Shown here one piece after another: positions 13,872-21,623 of a stretch of 32,365 bases of DNA; position 1 is the stretch's first letter; the number at the start of each line of letters is the position of its first letter. Under the pieces are notes generated by a model. It did no database searches. It was not told the origin of the DNA and was given only the letters and a program-made list of their open reading frames with translations. The stretch is from Streptomyces hygroscopicus subsp. hygroscopicus. Its GTDB lineage: Bacteria; Actinomycetota; Actinomycetes; Streptomycetales; Streptomycetaceae. Both the position numbers and the translations under genes were made by a program. The stretch spans positions 1 through 32,365 of the forward strand of contig NZ_BBOX01000015.1 in NCBI RefSeq assembly GCF_001553455.1, written 5' to 3'.

Positions 13872-16454
13872 ATGGCTGTGAGAAGAGTGGCAAGAAGCGC
13901 ACACCGACCAGCCGGGAAACGTACCGGCCCACTGGCACGGGCGGGCTTATCCGTTTTCCTGCTGGCGGGCAGCGCCATGGGGGCGACGGCCGGGACCGCC
14001 ACCGCCGCGGCCGGCGACGGAACATTGACCGTCCAGGTGCTGAGGGATTTCTTCGGCACCGGCGTGATCAACACGACCATGGATGTGCCGCAGCGGGGCA
14101 TGAAGGTCGCGGTAACCGACCCTGACGGCCATCGGGTCACCGGCACCACGGACGCCACCGGAAAGGTGGTGGTCGCGCAGTCGACCGAGCTGACCGGCGG
14201 CCAGTACCGCGTCGATGTCACCATTCCGTCGCCGTACCGGGATTATCTGCAGGCGGCACCGGCCTCGACGGCGGAAAACCACTTCGACAGCTTCACCACG
14301 TTCGTGGACGTGTCGGACGGCAAGGACGACTCGGTGATCACGGGGGTCTGGGACCCGGCCGACTACGCCCTGCCGGAGACCCGGTATTTCGTACCGATCC
14401 AGAACGGCGCCGGCGGGAATGACACCCGGGCACTCGTGGCGTTCGGGACGGACAAACGAGGTACGTGTCCCGGCGACGCGGAGTGCCCGACCGTCCTCAA
14501 CACGCAGGACCAGGTGGGCACGACGTTCGCGCTGGCCTACGACAAGTACAAGCAGCGGATGTTCCAGGGCGCGTTCGCCCGGCGGTACACCCCGTACGGG
14601 CCGGAGGGCGGTGACGCGATCTACACCACGCCGACCAACGGCGGCGGCGCGCCGACCCTGTTCGCGAAGGTGCCGGGCGCCGCGGAGACGCCGCACGACG
14701 GCAGCAACATGATCAAGGACGCCGGGTTCACCGACGCGCCGGGCAAGGAAAGCATCGGCGGCCTGGCCCTGTCCGAGGACGGCTCGACGCTCTACGCGGT
14801 GAACCTGCTGACCCGGAGCCTGGTCAGCTTCGACGCGACCGGGACCACCGCGTCCGCGCCCAAGGCGACGGTGCGCATCCCGGACCCGGGGTGCGCGAGC
14901 TCCGGCGACTGGCGGCCGTTCGGTCTTCAGGCCCACGACAACAAGCTGTACGTGGGCGGTGTGTGCAGCGCAGAGAGCACACAGAAGCGGGAAGACCTGA
15001 AGGCCGTCGTCTACACCTACGACGGGTCGCGGTTCGACACGGTGCTGACCCAGCCGCTCACCGCCAAGCGCGGCTCCGTCTTCGGTTCCAACGACGTCGA
15101 CCAGGCCACCCACTGGAACCCGTGGAACACCTCCCTGGACACGTGGGACACGCGGAAGGTGGGCAACGTCTTCATCGATCCGCAGCCGGAGCTCGCCTCC
15201 CTCGCCTTCACCCGCGACGGTTCGATGATCCTCGGTTTCCGCGACCGGTTCATGGACGTCGTGGCCTGGGGCGGACTGGACCCGAGGCCGGACAACAACG
15301 ACCCCGAAAGCGGCATGGCCGGCGGCGACATCAACATGGCCTGCGCCACTCCCACCGGTGGGTACGCGTGGGAAGGCACCGGGGACTGCCCCAACCACGC
15401 CGACCCCGCCACCGATGGCGGCGAGGACCCAAGTGTCGTCGAGTACTTCCCGGGCGACTTCTACGGCAACGGAGTTCACGCGGAGACCGCGCTGGGGTCG
15501 GTGGCCTACATTCCGCAGCAGCAGTGGGTCATCAGCACGGAGTTCGACCCGGTCGTCAACGTGGCCACCTCCGGGACCGGTTACTACGACGTCACGACCG
15601 GTCAGGGCCCGGGCAACGCTCCGACCGCCAACGGGTACCAGTTCGTCAGTCAGGCACAGAGCGCGTTCGGCAAGGCCGGCGGGCTGGGCGATGTCGCCTA
15701 TGAGGCGGCGAACGCGCCGATCCAGATCGGCAACCGGGTGTGGTTCGACGGCGACCACAACGGGATCCAGGATCCCGAGGGCGTCAATGAGGTACCGCTG
15801 CCGGACGCGACGGTCAACCTGCTGGACGAGAGCGGCAAGCAGGTCGCCACGACCAAGACCGACGCCGCCGGCGAGTACTACTTCGGCGGAGTCGGCGCCG
15901 AGTACGAGCTGACGCCGGGCGCGAAGTACACGGTGCAGTTCAATGTGTGCACCGCGGACACCAGCGATGTGCCGACCCAGCCGACGGCCGACGAGCTGCG
16001 GTTCACCCTCCCCCGGGCCGGTGCCAACCGGGCACACGACTCGAACGTGACCCCGCCGAAGACCGGGCGGCTGTGCAACGGCTACGCACCTGTCACGGCG
16101 CCCGAAAAGCCAGGAGGGGTGGATCACACGATCGACGCGGGCGTGTACATCCCCAAGGAGGAGCCGCCGGCGACGACGCCTCCGACCACCCCGCCGCCGT
16201 CGTCCGAGTCGCCGACCCCTGAGCCGCCCGGGTCGGTGCCGCCCGGATCCGCACCGCCCGGGGCCATTCCGGCCGGGTCCGTGCCCAACAAGCCGATCCC
16301 CCAGACCGGCTCGGGCTCAGATTCAGGTTCAGGTTCACTGGCCCACACGGGTACGTCCGGCATGGTGAAGATCGCCTCCCTCAGTGCCCTGCTGCTCGGT
16401 ACCGGCGCGGCATTGGCGTTCGCGGTCCGGAAGCGTCGCGCCGGGCAGCACTGA
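13872..16454 (+). CDS. Cell-wall-anchored SdrD-B repeat protein with LAHTG sortase signal
   Basis: 860 residues. A Sec signal peptide (KRTGPLARAGLSVFLLAGSAMGATAGTATAAAG) has cleavage likely after ATA/TAAA near 45. A first beta domain begins GTLTVQVLRDFFGTGVIN. The large middle (about 150-610) reads as a beta-propeller-like wall protein with LALSEDGSTLYAVNLL, LASLAFTRDGSMILGFRDRFMDV and SVAYIPQQQWVI. A SdrD-B/Cna-B-like domain (about 615-760) starts IQIGNRVWFDGDHNG and contains ATVNLLDESGKQV and AAGEYYFGGV. A Pro/Thr/Ser-rich stalk leads to LAHTG (823-827), a hydrophobic helix and RKRRAGQH. LAxTG is the signal known for class E sortases in Streptomyces, so covalent peptidoglycan anchoring is expected. 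AGGGGAG (13861-13867) supports the ATG at 13872. The ligand is unknown. Confidence 0.9.
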   Translation: MAVRRVARSAHRPAGKRTGPLARAGLSVFLLAGSAMGATAGTATAAAGDGTLTVQVLRDFFGTGVINTTMDVPQRGMKVAVTDPDGHRVTGTTDATGKVVVAQSTELTGGQYRVDVTIPSPYRDYLQAAPASTAENHFDSFTTFVDVSDGKDDSVITGVWDPADYALPETRYFVPIQNGAGGNDTRALVAFGTDKRGTCPGDAECPTVLNTQDQVGTTFALAYDKYKQRMFQGAFARRYTPYGPEGGDAIYTTPTNGGGAPTLFAKVPGAAETPHDGSNMIKDAGFTDAPGKESIGGLALSEDGSTLYAVNLLTRSLVSFDATGTTASAPKATVRIPDPGCASSGDWRPFGLQAHDNKLYVGGVCSAESTQKREDLKAVVYTYDGSRFDTVLTQPLTAKRGSVFGSNDVDQATHWNPWNTSLDTWDTRKVGNVFIDPQPELASLAFTRDGSMILGFRDRFMDVVAWGGLDPRPDNNDPESGMAGGDINMACATPTGGYAWEGTGDCPNHADPATDGGEDPSVVEYFPGDFYGNGVHAETALGSVAYIPQQQWVISTEFDPVVNVATSGTGYYDVTTGQGPGNAPTANGYQFVSQAQSAFGKAGGLGDVAYEAANAPIQIGNRVWFDGDHNGIQDPEGVNEVPLPDATVNLLDESGKQVATTKTDAAGEYYFGGVGAEYELTPGAKYTVQFNVCTADTSDVPTQPTADELRFTLPRAGANRAHDSNVTPPKTGRLCNGYAPVTAPEKPGGVDHTIDAGVYIPKEEPPATTPPTTPPPSSESPTPEPPGSVPPGSAPPGAIPAGSVPNKPIPQTGSGSDSGSGSLAHTGTSGMVKIASLSALLLGTGAALAFAVRKRRAGQH

Positions 16455-16505
16455 GACAACCCGGGCAACACCGGCACAACCGTGAGACACCGTAGAAAGT
16501 GAGCA

Positions 16506-16543
16506 CGAGCGAGCCCCGTCCGTATCCGGACGGGGCTCGTTCG
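16506..16543. terminator. Bidirectional terminator with 17-pair stem
   Basis: CGAGCCCCGTCCG (16510-16522), loop TATC, CGGACGGGGCTCG (16527-16539). The stem extends outward by four more pairs including one G-T. It lies between the convergent wall-protein and pirin genes. Confidence 0.9.
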
Positions 16544-16591
16544 CATGCGCTTCCCGGGCGGCCCTACGGCCGCACAGGCTCCCGGCGAGTC

Positions 16592-17563
16592 CTACAGTCC
16601 GCCCTCGGACATTCCGTGCACGGTGGGGATCGTGCCGAGCCGCCCCTTCTGGAAGTCCTCGAACGCCTGCTGGAGCTCTGCCCTGGTGTTCATGACAAAC
16701 GGGCCGTAGTGGGCCATGGGCTCACGGATCGGCCGGCCGCCGAGGAGGACGACCTCCAGGTCCGGCGTGTGCGCGTCCTGCTCCTCGTCCGCCCGGACGG
16801 TCAGCGCGGACCCGGCACCGAAGACGGCGGTCTGCCCGAGGTGGACCGGGCGGCGCTCGGCACCGGCCGCACCGCGGCCCGCCAGGACGTACGCCAGGGC
16901 GTTGAAGTCCTCCCGCCACGGCAGCGTGACCTCCGCGCCCGGCGCCAGCGTCGCGTGGATCATCGTGATCGGGGTGTGCGTGATGCCGGGGCCCTGGTGG
17001 CCGTCCAGCTCGCCGGCGATGACGCGCAGCAGCGCCCCGCCGTCGGCGGAGGTGAGCAGCTTGATCTTGGCGCCGCCGATGTCCTGGTAGCGCGGCGGCA
17101 TCATCTTGTGCTCCCGCGGCAGGTTCACCCACAGCTGGAGCCCGTGGAAGAGGCCGCCGGACATCACCAGGGACTCCGGCGGGGCCTCTATGTGCAGCAG
17201 CCCGGAGCCGGCCGTCATCCACTGGGTGTCGCCGTCGTTGATCGTGCCACCGCCGCCGTGCGAGTCCTGGTGCACGAAGGTGCCGTCGATCAGGTAGGTG
17301 ACGGTCTCGAAGCCGCGGTGGGGGTGCCAGGGGGTGCCCTTGGGCTCACCCGGCGCGTACTCCACCTCGCCCATCTGGTCCATCATGATGAACGGGTCCA
17401 GGTGCCGGTAGTCGACTCCGGCGAACGCCCGGCGCACCGGGAAGCCCTCGCCCTCGAGGCCGCTGGGAGCGGTGGTGACGGCGAGCGCGGGGCGCTGCCG
17501 TGCCTCGGTGGGTGCCGCGACGCGCGGCAGGGTCAGAGGGTTCTCTACGGTCACTGCGGGCAT
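16592..17563 (-). CDS. Pirin-family bicupin protein
   Basis: 323 residues, two cupin domains. The N-terminal cupin has the complete pirin metal set: His in HPHRGFETVTY, His in HQDSHG, and His/Glu in GLLHIEAPPE. The first-domain landmarks VRRAFAGVDYRHLDPFIMMDQMG and GLFHGLQLWVNLPREHKMMPPRYQ are typical. The C-terminal cupin (LAPGAEVTLPWREDFNALAYVLAGRG) leads to GGRPIREPMAHYGPFVMNTRAE. Bacterial pirins bind Fe and include quercetinase-like enzymes and redox-linked regulators; the role here is not shown. The ATG at 17563 has AGGAGG five bases upstream, the best ribosome site in the window. The promoter region contains a very long perfect palindrome. Confidence 0.95.
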   Translation of the reverse strand: MPAVTVENPLTLPRVAAPTEARQRPALAVTTAPSGLEGEGFPVRRAFAGVDYRHLDPFIMMDQMGEVEYAPGEPKGTPWHPHRGFETVTYLIDGTFVHQDSHGGGGTINDGDTQWMTAGSGLLHIEAPPESLVMSGGLFHGLQLWVNLPREHKMMPPRYQDIGGAKIKLLTSADGGALLRVIAGELDGHQGPGITHTPITMIHATLAPGAEVTLPWREDFNALAYVLAGRGAAGAERRPVHLGQTAVFGAGSALTVRADEEQDAHTPDLEVVLLGGRPIREPMAHYGPFVMNTRAELQQAFEDFQKGRLGTIPTVHGMSEGGL

Positions 17564-17575
17564 GACGGCCTCCTA

Positions 17576-17614
17576 GGTCGTTCACCGTTCAACTTAATTG
17601 AACGGTGAACGACC
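17576..17614. promoter_or_regulatory. Palindromic operator before pirin, 17-bp perfect arms
   Basis: GGTCGTTCACCGTTCAA (17576-17592), centre CTTAA, TTGAACGGTGAACGACC (17598-17614). The A/T-rich core GTTCAACTTAATTGAAC resembles MarR-type operators, and pirin genes are often next to MarR regulators, though none is present here. The palindrome begins 13 bp before the pirin ATG, so it covers the likely promoter or transcription start. Confidence 0.7.
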
Positions 17615-17626
17615 CGCAAGAGGACC

Positions 17627-17657
17627 CTCGCCTCGCGCGAGCACCCCGCGAGGCGAG
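17627..17657 (-). terminator. 11-bp stem hairpin downstream of the SseB-like gene
   Basis: CTCGCCTCGCG (17627-17637) and CGCGAGGCGAG (17647-17657) are exact complements with a 9-base loop. It lies between the SseB-like stop (17746) and the pirin operator, so it probably ends the SseB-like transcript. Confidence 0.6.
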
Positions 17658-17745
17658 CGGCGACATCAAGAAGCCGTCGGATCCACCGGACCCATCCGGC
17701 CTACCGGGCCTATCGGGCTTAAAGGGCTTTCCCTCCCCGCCCGGC

Positions 17746-18243
17746 CTACCCGTACATACGCCTCATGGCGAAGTCCACCATCTGCTCCACCGCCTTCGCG
17801 TCGAAGACGATCCGGTGCTCGCCCTCCATGTCGAGGACGAAGCCGTAGCCGGTGGGCAGCAGGTCGATCACCTCGGCCCCGGTGATCACGAAGTACTTGG
17901 ACTCCTTGCCCGCGTACCTCCGCAGCTCCTTGAGGGAGGTGAACATGGGGATCACCGGCTGCTGGGTGTTGTGCAGCGCCAGGAAGCCGGGGTTGTCGCC
18001 GCGCGGGCAGTAGACCTTCGACCCCGCGAAGATCTGCTGGAAGTCCTCGGCCGACATCGAACCGGTGGTGAAGGCGCGCACCGCGTCGGCGAGCGACGGC
18101 GGTGAGGGCTCCGGGTAGAGCGGCTGCTGGCCGTAGCCCGCACCCGCCTGCGCGTGATGTGACGCATGCGGCTGCTGTTGCGGCGGAGGTGGCGGAGCGG
18201 CGTAACCCTGCCCTGCGCTCGCGTTCTGGTCGTAGCCGTACAT
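17746..18243 (-). CDS. SseB-family protein with Pro/Gln/Gly-rich N-terminus
   Basis: 165 residues. Residues 1-48 are flexible (MYGYDQNASAGQGY, five prolines, QQQPH). The rest is an SseB N-terminal-type domain: SLADAVRAFTTGSMSAEDFQQIFAGSKVYCPRG, then GFLALHNTQQPVIPMFTSLKELRRYAG, VITGAEVIDLLPTGYGFVLDMEGEHRIVFDAKAVEQMVDFAMRRM. The LPTGYGFVLD motif is a hallmark of the family in actinomycetes. Their function is not established; E. coli SseB was linked to enhanced serine sensitivity, and a paralogous domain occurs in ESX/type VII gene neighbourhoods. It is cytoplasmic. No clear ribosome site precedes the ATG. It diverges from the acyl-CoA dehydrogenase gene. Confidence 0.85.
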   Translation of the reverse strand: MYGYDQNASAGQGYAAPPPPPQQQPHASHHAQAGAGYGQQPLYPEPSPPSLADAVRAFTTGSMSAEDFQQIFAGSKVYCPRGDNPGFLALHNTQQPVIPMFTSLKELRRYAGKESKYFVITGAEVIDLLPTGYGFVLDMEGEHRIVFDAKAVEQMVDFAMRRMYG

Positions 18244-18293
18244 GCGCAGAAGCGTACTGAGTCACAGTTGCCCGGTTGAGGGTTGCCCTTTAT

Positions 18294-18305
18294 TACCCAC
18301 GGGTA
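18294..18305. promoter_or_regulatory. 12-bp palindrome in the acyl-CoA dehydrogenase promoter region
   Basis: TACCC-AC-GGGTA. It sits 76 bp before the dehydrogenase ATG and overlaps a possible -10 (TAGCAT, 18304-18309); a TTGCCC (18283-18288) could be the -35 but at only 15 bp spacing. TetR-type repressors of fatty-acid genes use short palindromes of this shape, so it is a candidate fatty-acid-responsive operator. Confidence 0.4.
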
Positions 18306-18380
18306 GCATCATGTCGACAGCTGATCTGACACGCGTCAACGCAGAGGTCCCTGCCTCCCGATCCTTACGGAGCCGTCGCC

Positions 18381-20207
18381 ATGGGGCACTACAAGTCGAA
18401 TCTCCGCGACATCGAGTTCAACCTGTTCGAGGTGCTCGGACGCGACACGGTGTACGGCACCGGCCCGTTCGCGGAGATGGACGTCGAGACCGCCAAGAGC
18501 GTGCTCGCCGAGATAGCCCGGCTCTCCGAGCACGAGCTGGCCGAGAGCTACGCCGACGCCGACCGCAACCCGCCCGTCTTCGACCCCGCCACCCACACGG
18601 CGCCGCTCCCGGAGTCCTTCAAGAAGAGCTACCGGGCCTACATGGAGGCCGAGTGGTGGCGGCTCGGCGTGCCGGAGTCGCTCGGCGGCACGGTCTGCCC
18701 CCGCTCGCTGCTGTGGGCCTCGGCCGAGACGATCCTCGGCTCCAACGCCCCGGTCTGGATGTACGCCTCGGGTCCGTCCTTCGCGGGGGTCCTCCACGAG
18801 GAGGGCAACGAGGAGCAGCAGAAGATCGCCGAGCGGATGGTGGAGCGGCAGTGGGGCTCCACCATGGTGCTGACCGAGCCGGACGCGGGGTCCGACGTCG
18901 GCGCGGGCCGCACCAAGGCGGTCCAGCAGGAGGACGGCAGCTGGCACATCGAGGGTGTGAAGCGGTTCATCACCTCCGGTGAGCACGACCTCTCCGACAA
19001 CATCATCCACTTCGTGCTGGCCCGGCCCGAGGGCGCCGGCCCCGGCACCAAGGGGCTGTCGCTCTTCATCGTCCCCAAGTACGACTTCGACTGGGACACC
19101 GGTGAGCTGGGAGCGCGCAACGGCGTCTACGCCACCAACGTCGAGCACAAGATGGGCCTGCGGGTCTCCAACACCTGCGAGCTGACCTTCGGCGCCGACC
19201 ACCCGGCCAAGGGCTGGCTGCTGGGCGAGAAGCACGACGGCATCCGGCAGATGTTCAAGATCATCGAGTTCGCCCGGATGATGGTCGGCACCAAGGCCAT
19301 GGCCACCCTCTCCACCGGCTACCTCAACGCGCTGGAGTACGCCAAGGAGCGGGTGCAGGGCCCGGACCTGGCGGCCTTCACCGACAAGACCGCCCCGCGC
19401 GTCACCATCACCCACCACCCGGACGTGCGTCGCTCGCTGATGACGCAGAAGGCGTACGCGGAGGGCCTGCGCGCGCTGGTCCTCTACACCGCCTCCGTCC
19501 AGGACGCGATCATGGTCAAGGAGGCCGCGGGCGAGGACGCCACCGCCCTCAGCCGCCTCAACGACCTGCTGCTGCCGATCGTCAAGGGCTACGGCTCGGA
19601 GAAGGCGTACGAGCAGCTGGCGCAGTCCCTCCAGACCATCGGCGGCTCCGGCTACCTCCAGGAGTACCCGCTGGAGCAGTACATCCGGGACGCCAAGATC
19701 GACACGCTCTACGAGGGCACCACCGCCATCCAGGGCCAGGACTACTTCTTCCGCAAGATCGTCCGGGACCAGGGCCAGGCGCTGACCGCGATCTCCGAGG
19801 AGATCAAGAAGTTCCTGGCCGAGGCCGCCGGCGGCGAGGAGCTGGAGGCCGCCCGCGACCAGCTGGCCCGCGCCGCGGTGGACCTGGAGGCGATCGTCGG
19901 TGCGATGCTCACCGACCTGGCCGCCACCGAGCAGGACATCAGCTCGATCTACAAGGTCGGTCTCAACTCCACCCGGCTGCTGCTGGCCTCCGGCGATGTG
20001 ATCATCGGCTATCTGCTCCTCAAGGGCGCGGCCGTCGCCGCCGAGAAGCTGGGCACCGCCTCCGCGAAGGACCGGTCCTTCTACGCGGGCAAGATCGCCG
20101 CCGCGAAGTTCTTCGCCCACGAGGTGCTGCCGGGCGTCTCGGTGCAGCGCTCGCTGGCCGAGTCGGTCGACAAGGGGCTGATGGACCTCGACGAGTCGGC
20201 GTTCTGA
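18381..20207 (+). CDS. Acyl-CoA dehydrogenase with C-terminal extension
   Basis: FAD-dependent enzyme of 608 residues that makes the first double bond in acyl-CoA breakdown. The N-terminal helix region starts [17 protein letters not shown]. The family signature [11 protein letters not shown] lies near 165, FAD/substrate motifs follow ([26 protein letters not shown]), and the catalytic base is Glu in YEGTTAIQG (about residue 445). About 150 residues follow, with [28 protein letters not shown] and [13 protein letters not shown], matching the extra C-terminal domain of the large subgroup (about 600 residues versus about 380 for typical ACADs). CGGAG (18368-18372) precedes ATG 18381. Substrate chain length cannot be read from the sequence. 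It shares a terminator with the convergent small-protein/toxin pair. Confidence 0.96.
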   Translation: MGHYKSNLRDIEFNLFEVLGRDTVYGTGPFAEMDVETAKSVLAEIARLSEHELAESYADADRNPPVFDPATHTAPLPESFKKSYRAYMEAEWWRLGVPESLGGTVCPRSLLWASAETILGSNAPVWMYASGPSFAGVLHEEGNEEQQKIAERMVERQWGSTMVLTEPDAGSDVGAGRTKAVQQEDGSWHIEGVKRFITSGEHDLSDNIIHFVLARPEGAGPGTKGLSLFIVPKYDFDWDTGELGARNGVYATNVEHKMGLRVSNTCELTFGADHPAKGWLLGEKHDGIRQMFKIIEFARMMVGTKAMATLSTGYLNALEYAKERVQGPDLAAFTDKTAPRVTITHHPDVRRSLMTQKAYAEGLRALVLYTASVQDAIMVKEAAGEDATALSRLNDLLLPIVKGYGSEKAYEQLAQSLQTIGGSGYLQEYPLEQYIRDAKIDTLYEGTTAIQGQDYFFRKIVRDQGQALTAISEEIKKFLAEAAGGEELEAARDQLARAAVDLEAIVGAMLTDLAATEQDISSIYKVGLNSTRLLLASGDVIIGYLLLKGAAVAAEKLGTASAKDRSFYAGKIAAAKFFAHEVLPGVSVQRSLAESVDKGLMDLDESAF

Positions 20208-20235
20208 GGGGTCTTCAGGCTCCTCCCTCGTCCGG

Positions 20236-20283
20236 CCCGGGGGCCGGCCGTCCCCTCCTCCAGCGGGGCGGCCGGCCCCCGGG
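20236..20283. terminator. Bidirectional terminator with 19-bp stem
   Basis: 20236-20254 pairs with 20265-20283 (core CCCGGGGGCCGGCCG), one G-T pair, 10-base loop. It lies between the convergent acyl-CoA dehydrogenase and the minus-strand pair. Confidence 0.88.
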
Positions 20284-20299
20284 TCCGCTGTGCCCGCCG

Positions 20300-20668
20300 T
20301 CATCGCTCCCGCTCACCGGGCGGCCGCTCCCGCAGGGCCCGCTCGACCTCCTCCCGGGCCCGCCGCCGGAGCTCCTCACCCCGCGCCAGGTACTCCTCGA
20401 CCGTCCCGGCCCGGCCCTCCGGCGGGCGCGGGCGGGCCCTGAGCTTCGCCAGCAGATCCCGGCACGCCTCGTCCTCCGTGGCGAACCGGCTGGTGTCCCG
20501 GTCCCGGGAGCGCTCCCGCAGCCCGGTCTCCCAGCCGCCGTCCGGGGCGGGCCGCAGGAAGTAGTAGGCGTCGGGCTGGACCTGGATGTCCCGCACTCCC
20601 GGGAGGTCGTACAGCGCCTCCGGCACCCGCTCGTCGCGGAGGGTCCTGAGGAGTTCCGCTCTGTCCAC
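20300..20668 (-). CDS. Small acidic/basic helical protein, candidate immunity partner of the TNT protein
   Basis: 122 residues, no signal peptide and no membrane segment, so cytoplasmic. The N-terminal half is an alpha/beta segment (DRAELLRTLRDERVPEALYDLPG, VQPDAYYFLRPAPDGGWETGLRERSRD, FATEDEACRDLLAKL). The C-terminal third is a charged helix (TVEEYLARGEELRRRAREEVERALRERP). I recall similar small proteins beside secreted TNT-domain proteins in Streptomyces, but cannot name a family. The GTG start at 20668 lies 17 bp after the TNT gene stop, so the two are almost certainly one transcript. Toxin-then-immunity order with a cytoplasmic partner is the usual layout for NAD glycohydrolase toxins, and that is the basis for the inference. 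The ribosome site is weak. Confidence 0.7.
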   Translation of the reverse strand: MDRAELLRTLRDERVPEALYDLPGVRDIQVQPDAYYFLRPAPDGGWETGLRERSRDRDTSRFATEDEACRDLLAKLRARPRPPEGRAGTVEEYLARGEELRRRAREEVERALRERPPGERER

Positions 20669-20685
20669 CGGTCCAGCATCCGCCC

Positions 20686-21441
20686 TCAGTTGAGCGGACG
20701 CAGATTACCGGCCGCCACCAGCTGGGGGATCGAAGGACCGGTCAGATACTGGATCCCGCCGCCGGGTTGCCCGAACCAGGGCCGGATGGGGCCGGCCTCG
20801 ACCAGGAAGGGCTGGGTGACCTCGTAGAGGTGATAGCCGTGGGGATACGCCGGATCGTAGGTGTCGAGGTTGCTGGGCGGCAGCGCGCGCTCCGCGTAGG
20901 GCGTGCCTGCCGGGGCGAGGAAGTGGCCGAAACCACTGCCGAAGAGATCGACCCGCTGACCGGCCTTCAGCCTGATCGTGGTGTGCAGCGGCGTCCCGTT
21001 GAGCAGGTTCCAGCCGTCCGGGTACGGGTACCACCAGCCGTTCGTCGCCTCGTCCCAGTAGCAGGCGAGGAACGCGGAGGCGGAGGGGAAGTGGTCGAGC
21101 CGTTCGTAGCCTTCGAGCATCCGCCCGATCGCGCCGCCGCGGGGGAGCTGGGCGGGGCCGAGCCGCCAGTCACCCTGGTAGTAGCGCTCCCGCGGAGGAT
21201 TGGGTGCGGTACTGGTCCCCCCGATGCGGTCCGTGGTGGGACAGGGAGGATGACCCTTGCCCTCACCGTCCGCGCCGCCCTCCGGACGCGGAGCGGACGA
21301 GGGCGCGGCTGCCGGCTCCGGGGCGGCCACGGGGGCGAGCCCCGCGGCGAGGTCCGTGACGGGCTGCGCCACGGCCGGCCCGCCGCCGCACAGCAGCAGC
21401 AGCGATCCCAGGACGACAAGCAGGTGTCGAAGAACGCGCAT
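20686..21441 (-). CDS. Secreted TNT-domain protein, putative NAD+ glycohydrolase
   Basis: 251 residues. Signal peptide MRVLRHLLVVLGSLLLLCGGGPAVAQ, with cleavage likely after AVA. A Pro/Ala-rich linker leads to the domain: RYYQGDWRLGPAQLPRGGAI, YERLDHFPSASAFLACYWD, then GQRVDLFGSGFGHFLAPAGTPYAERALPPSNLD, YHLYEVTQPFLVEAGPIRPWFGQPGGGIQY. The last block, with PWFGQPGGG, matches the catalytic Gln region of the tuberculosis necrotizing toxin (TNT) fold, and the Arg/Tyr block around YAERALP fits too. TNT enzymes hydrolyse NAD+. The whole protein is little more than signal plus domain, so it is a stand-alone secreted form. GAGGGG seven bases before ATG 21441 fixes the start over a longer upstream frame. 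Target cell unknown. Confidence 0.88.
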   Translation of the reverse strand: MRVLRHLLVVLGSLLLLCGGGPAVAQPVTDLAAGLAPVAAPEPAAAPSSAPRPEGGADGEGKGHPPCPTTDRIGGTSTAPNPPRERYYQGDWRLGPAQLPRGGAIGRMLEGYERLDHFPSASAFLACYWDEATNGWWYPYPDGWNLLNGTPLHTTIRLKAGQRVDLFGSGFGHFLAPAGTPYAERALPPSNLDTYDPAYPHGYHLYEVTQPFLVEAGPIRPWFGQPGGGIQYLTGPSIPQLVAAGNLRPLN

Positions 21442-21623
21442 CCGGTATCCCCTCGAGTACGACTCAGTGCGGCGTTGCTCGGTCACGGGGAATATCGACC
21501 GATTCTCCCGACTTCTCGCCTTACCTGACGACCTTTCATCAGATTGGATCAACGCGACCCCACAGACGGCCGCCGCGGCCCGCACCAGGACGAGCCGGCC
21601 CGTGACGAATCTATGCTGAGTAC
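21442..21623. other. Divergent promoter region, TNT gene / M18 aminopeptidase gene
   Basis: 182 bp, A/T-richer than its surroundings (ACCTTTCATCAGATTGGATC at about 21530). On the plus strand TATGCT (21612-21617) ends only 6 bp before the aminopeptidase ATG, which would give a leaderless message. No clear palindrome is seen. Confidence 0.4.

Noticed and set aside
17605..18105. Plus-strand frame with collagen-like GLPGLSGLKG near the pirin operator
   Set aside because: It runs opposite the SseB-like gene, lacks a ribosome site, and the Gly periodicity covers only a few triplets from a short GC repeat.
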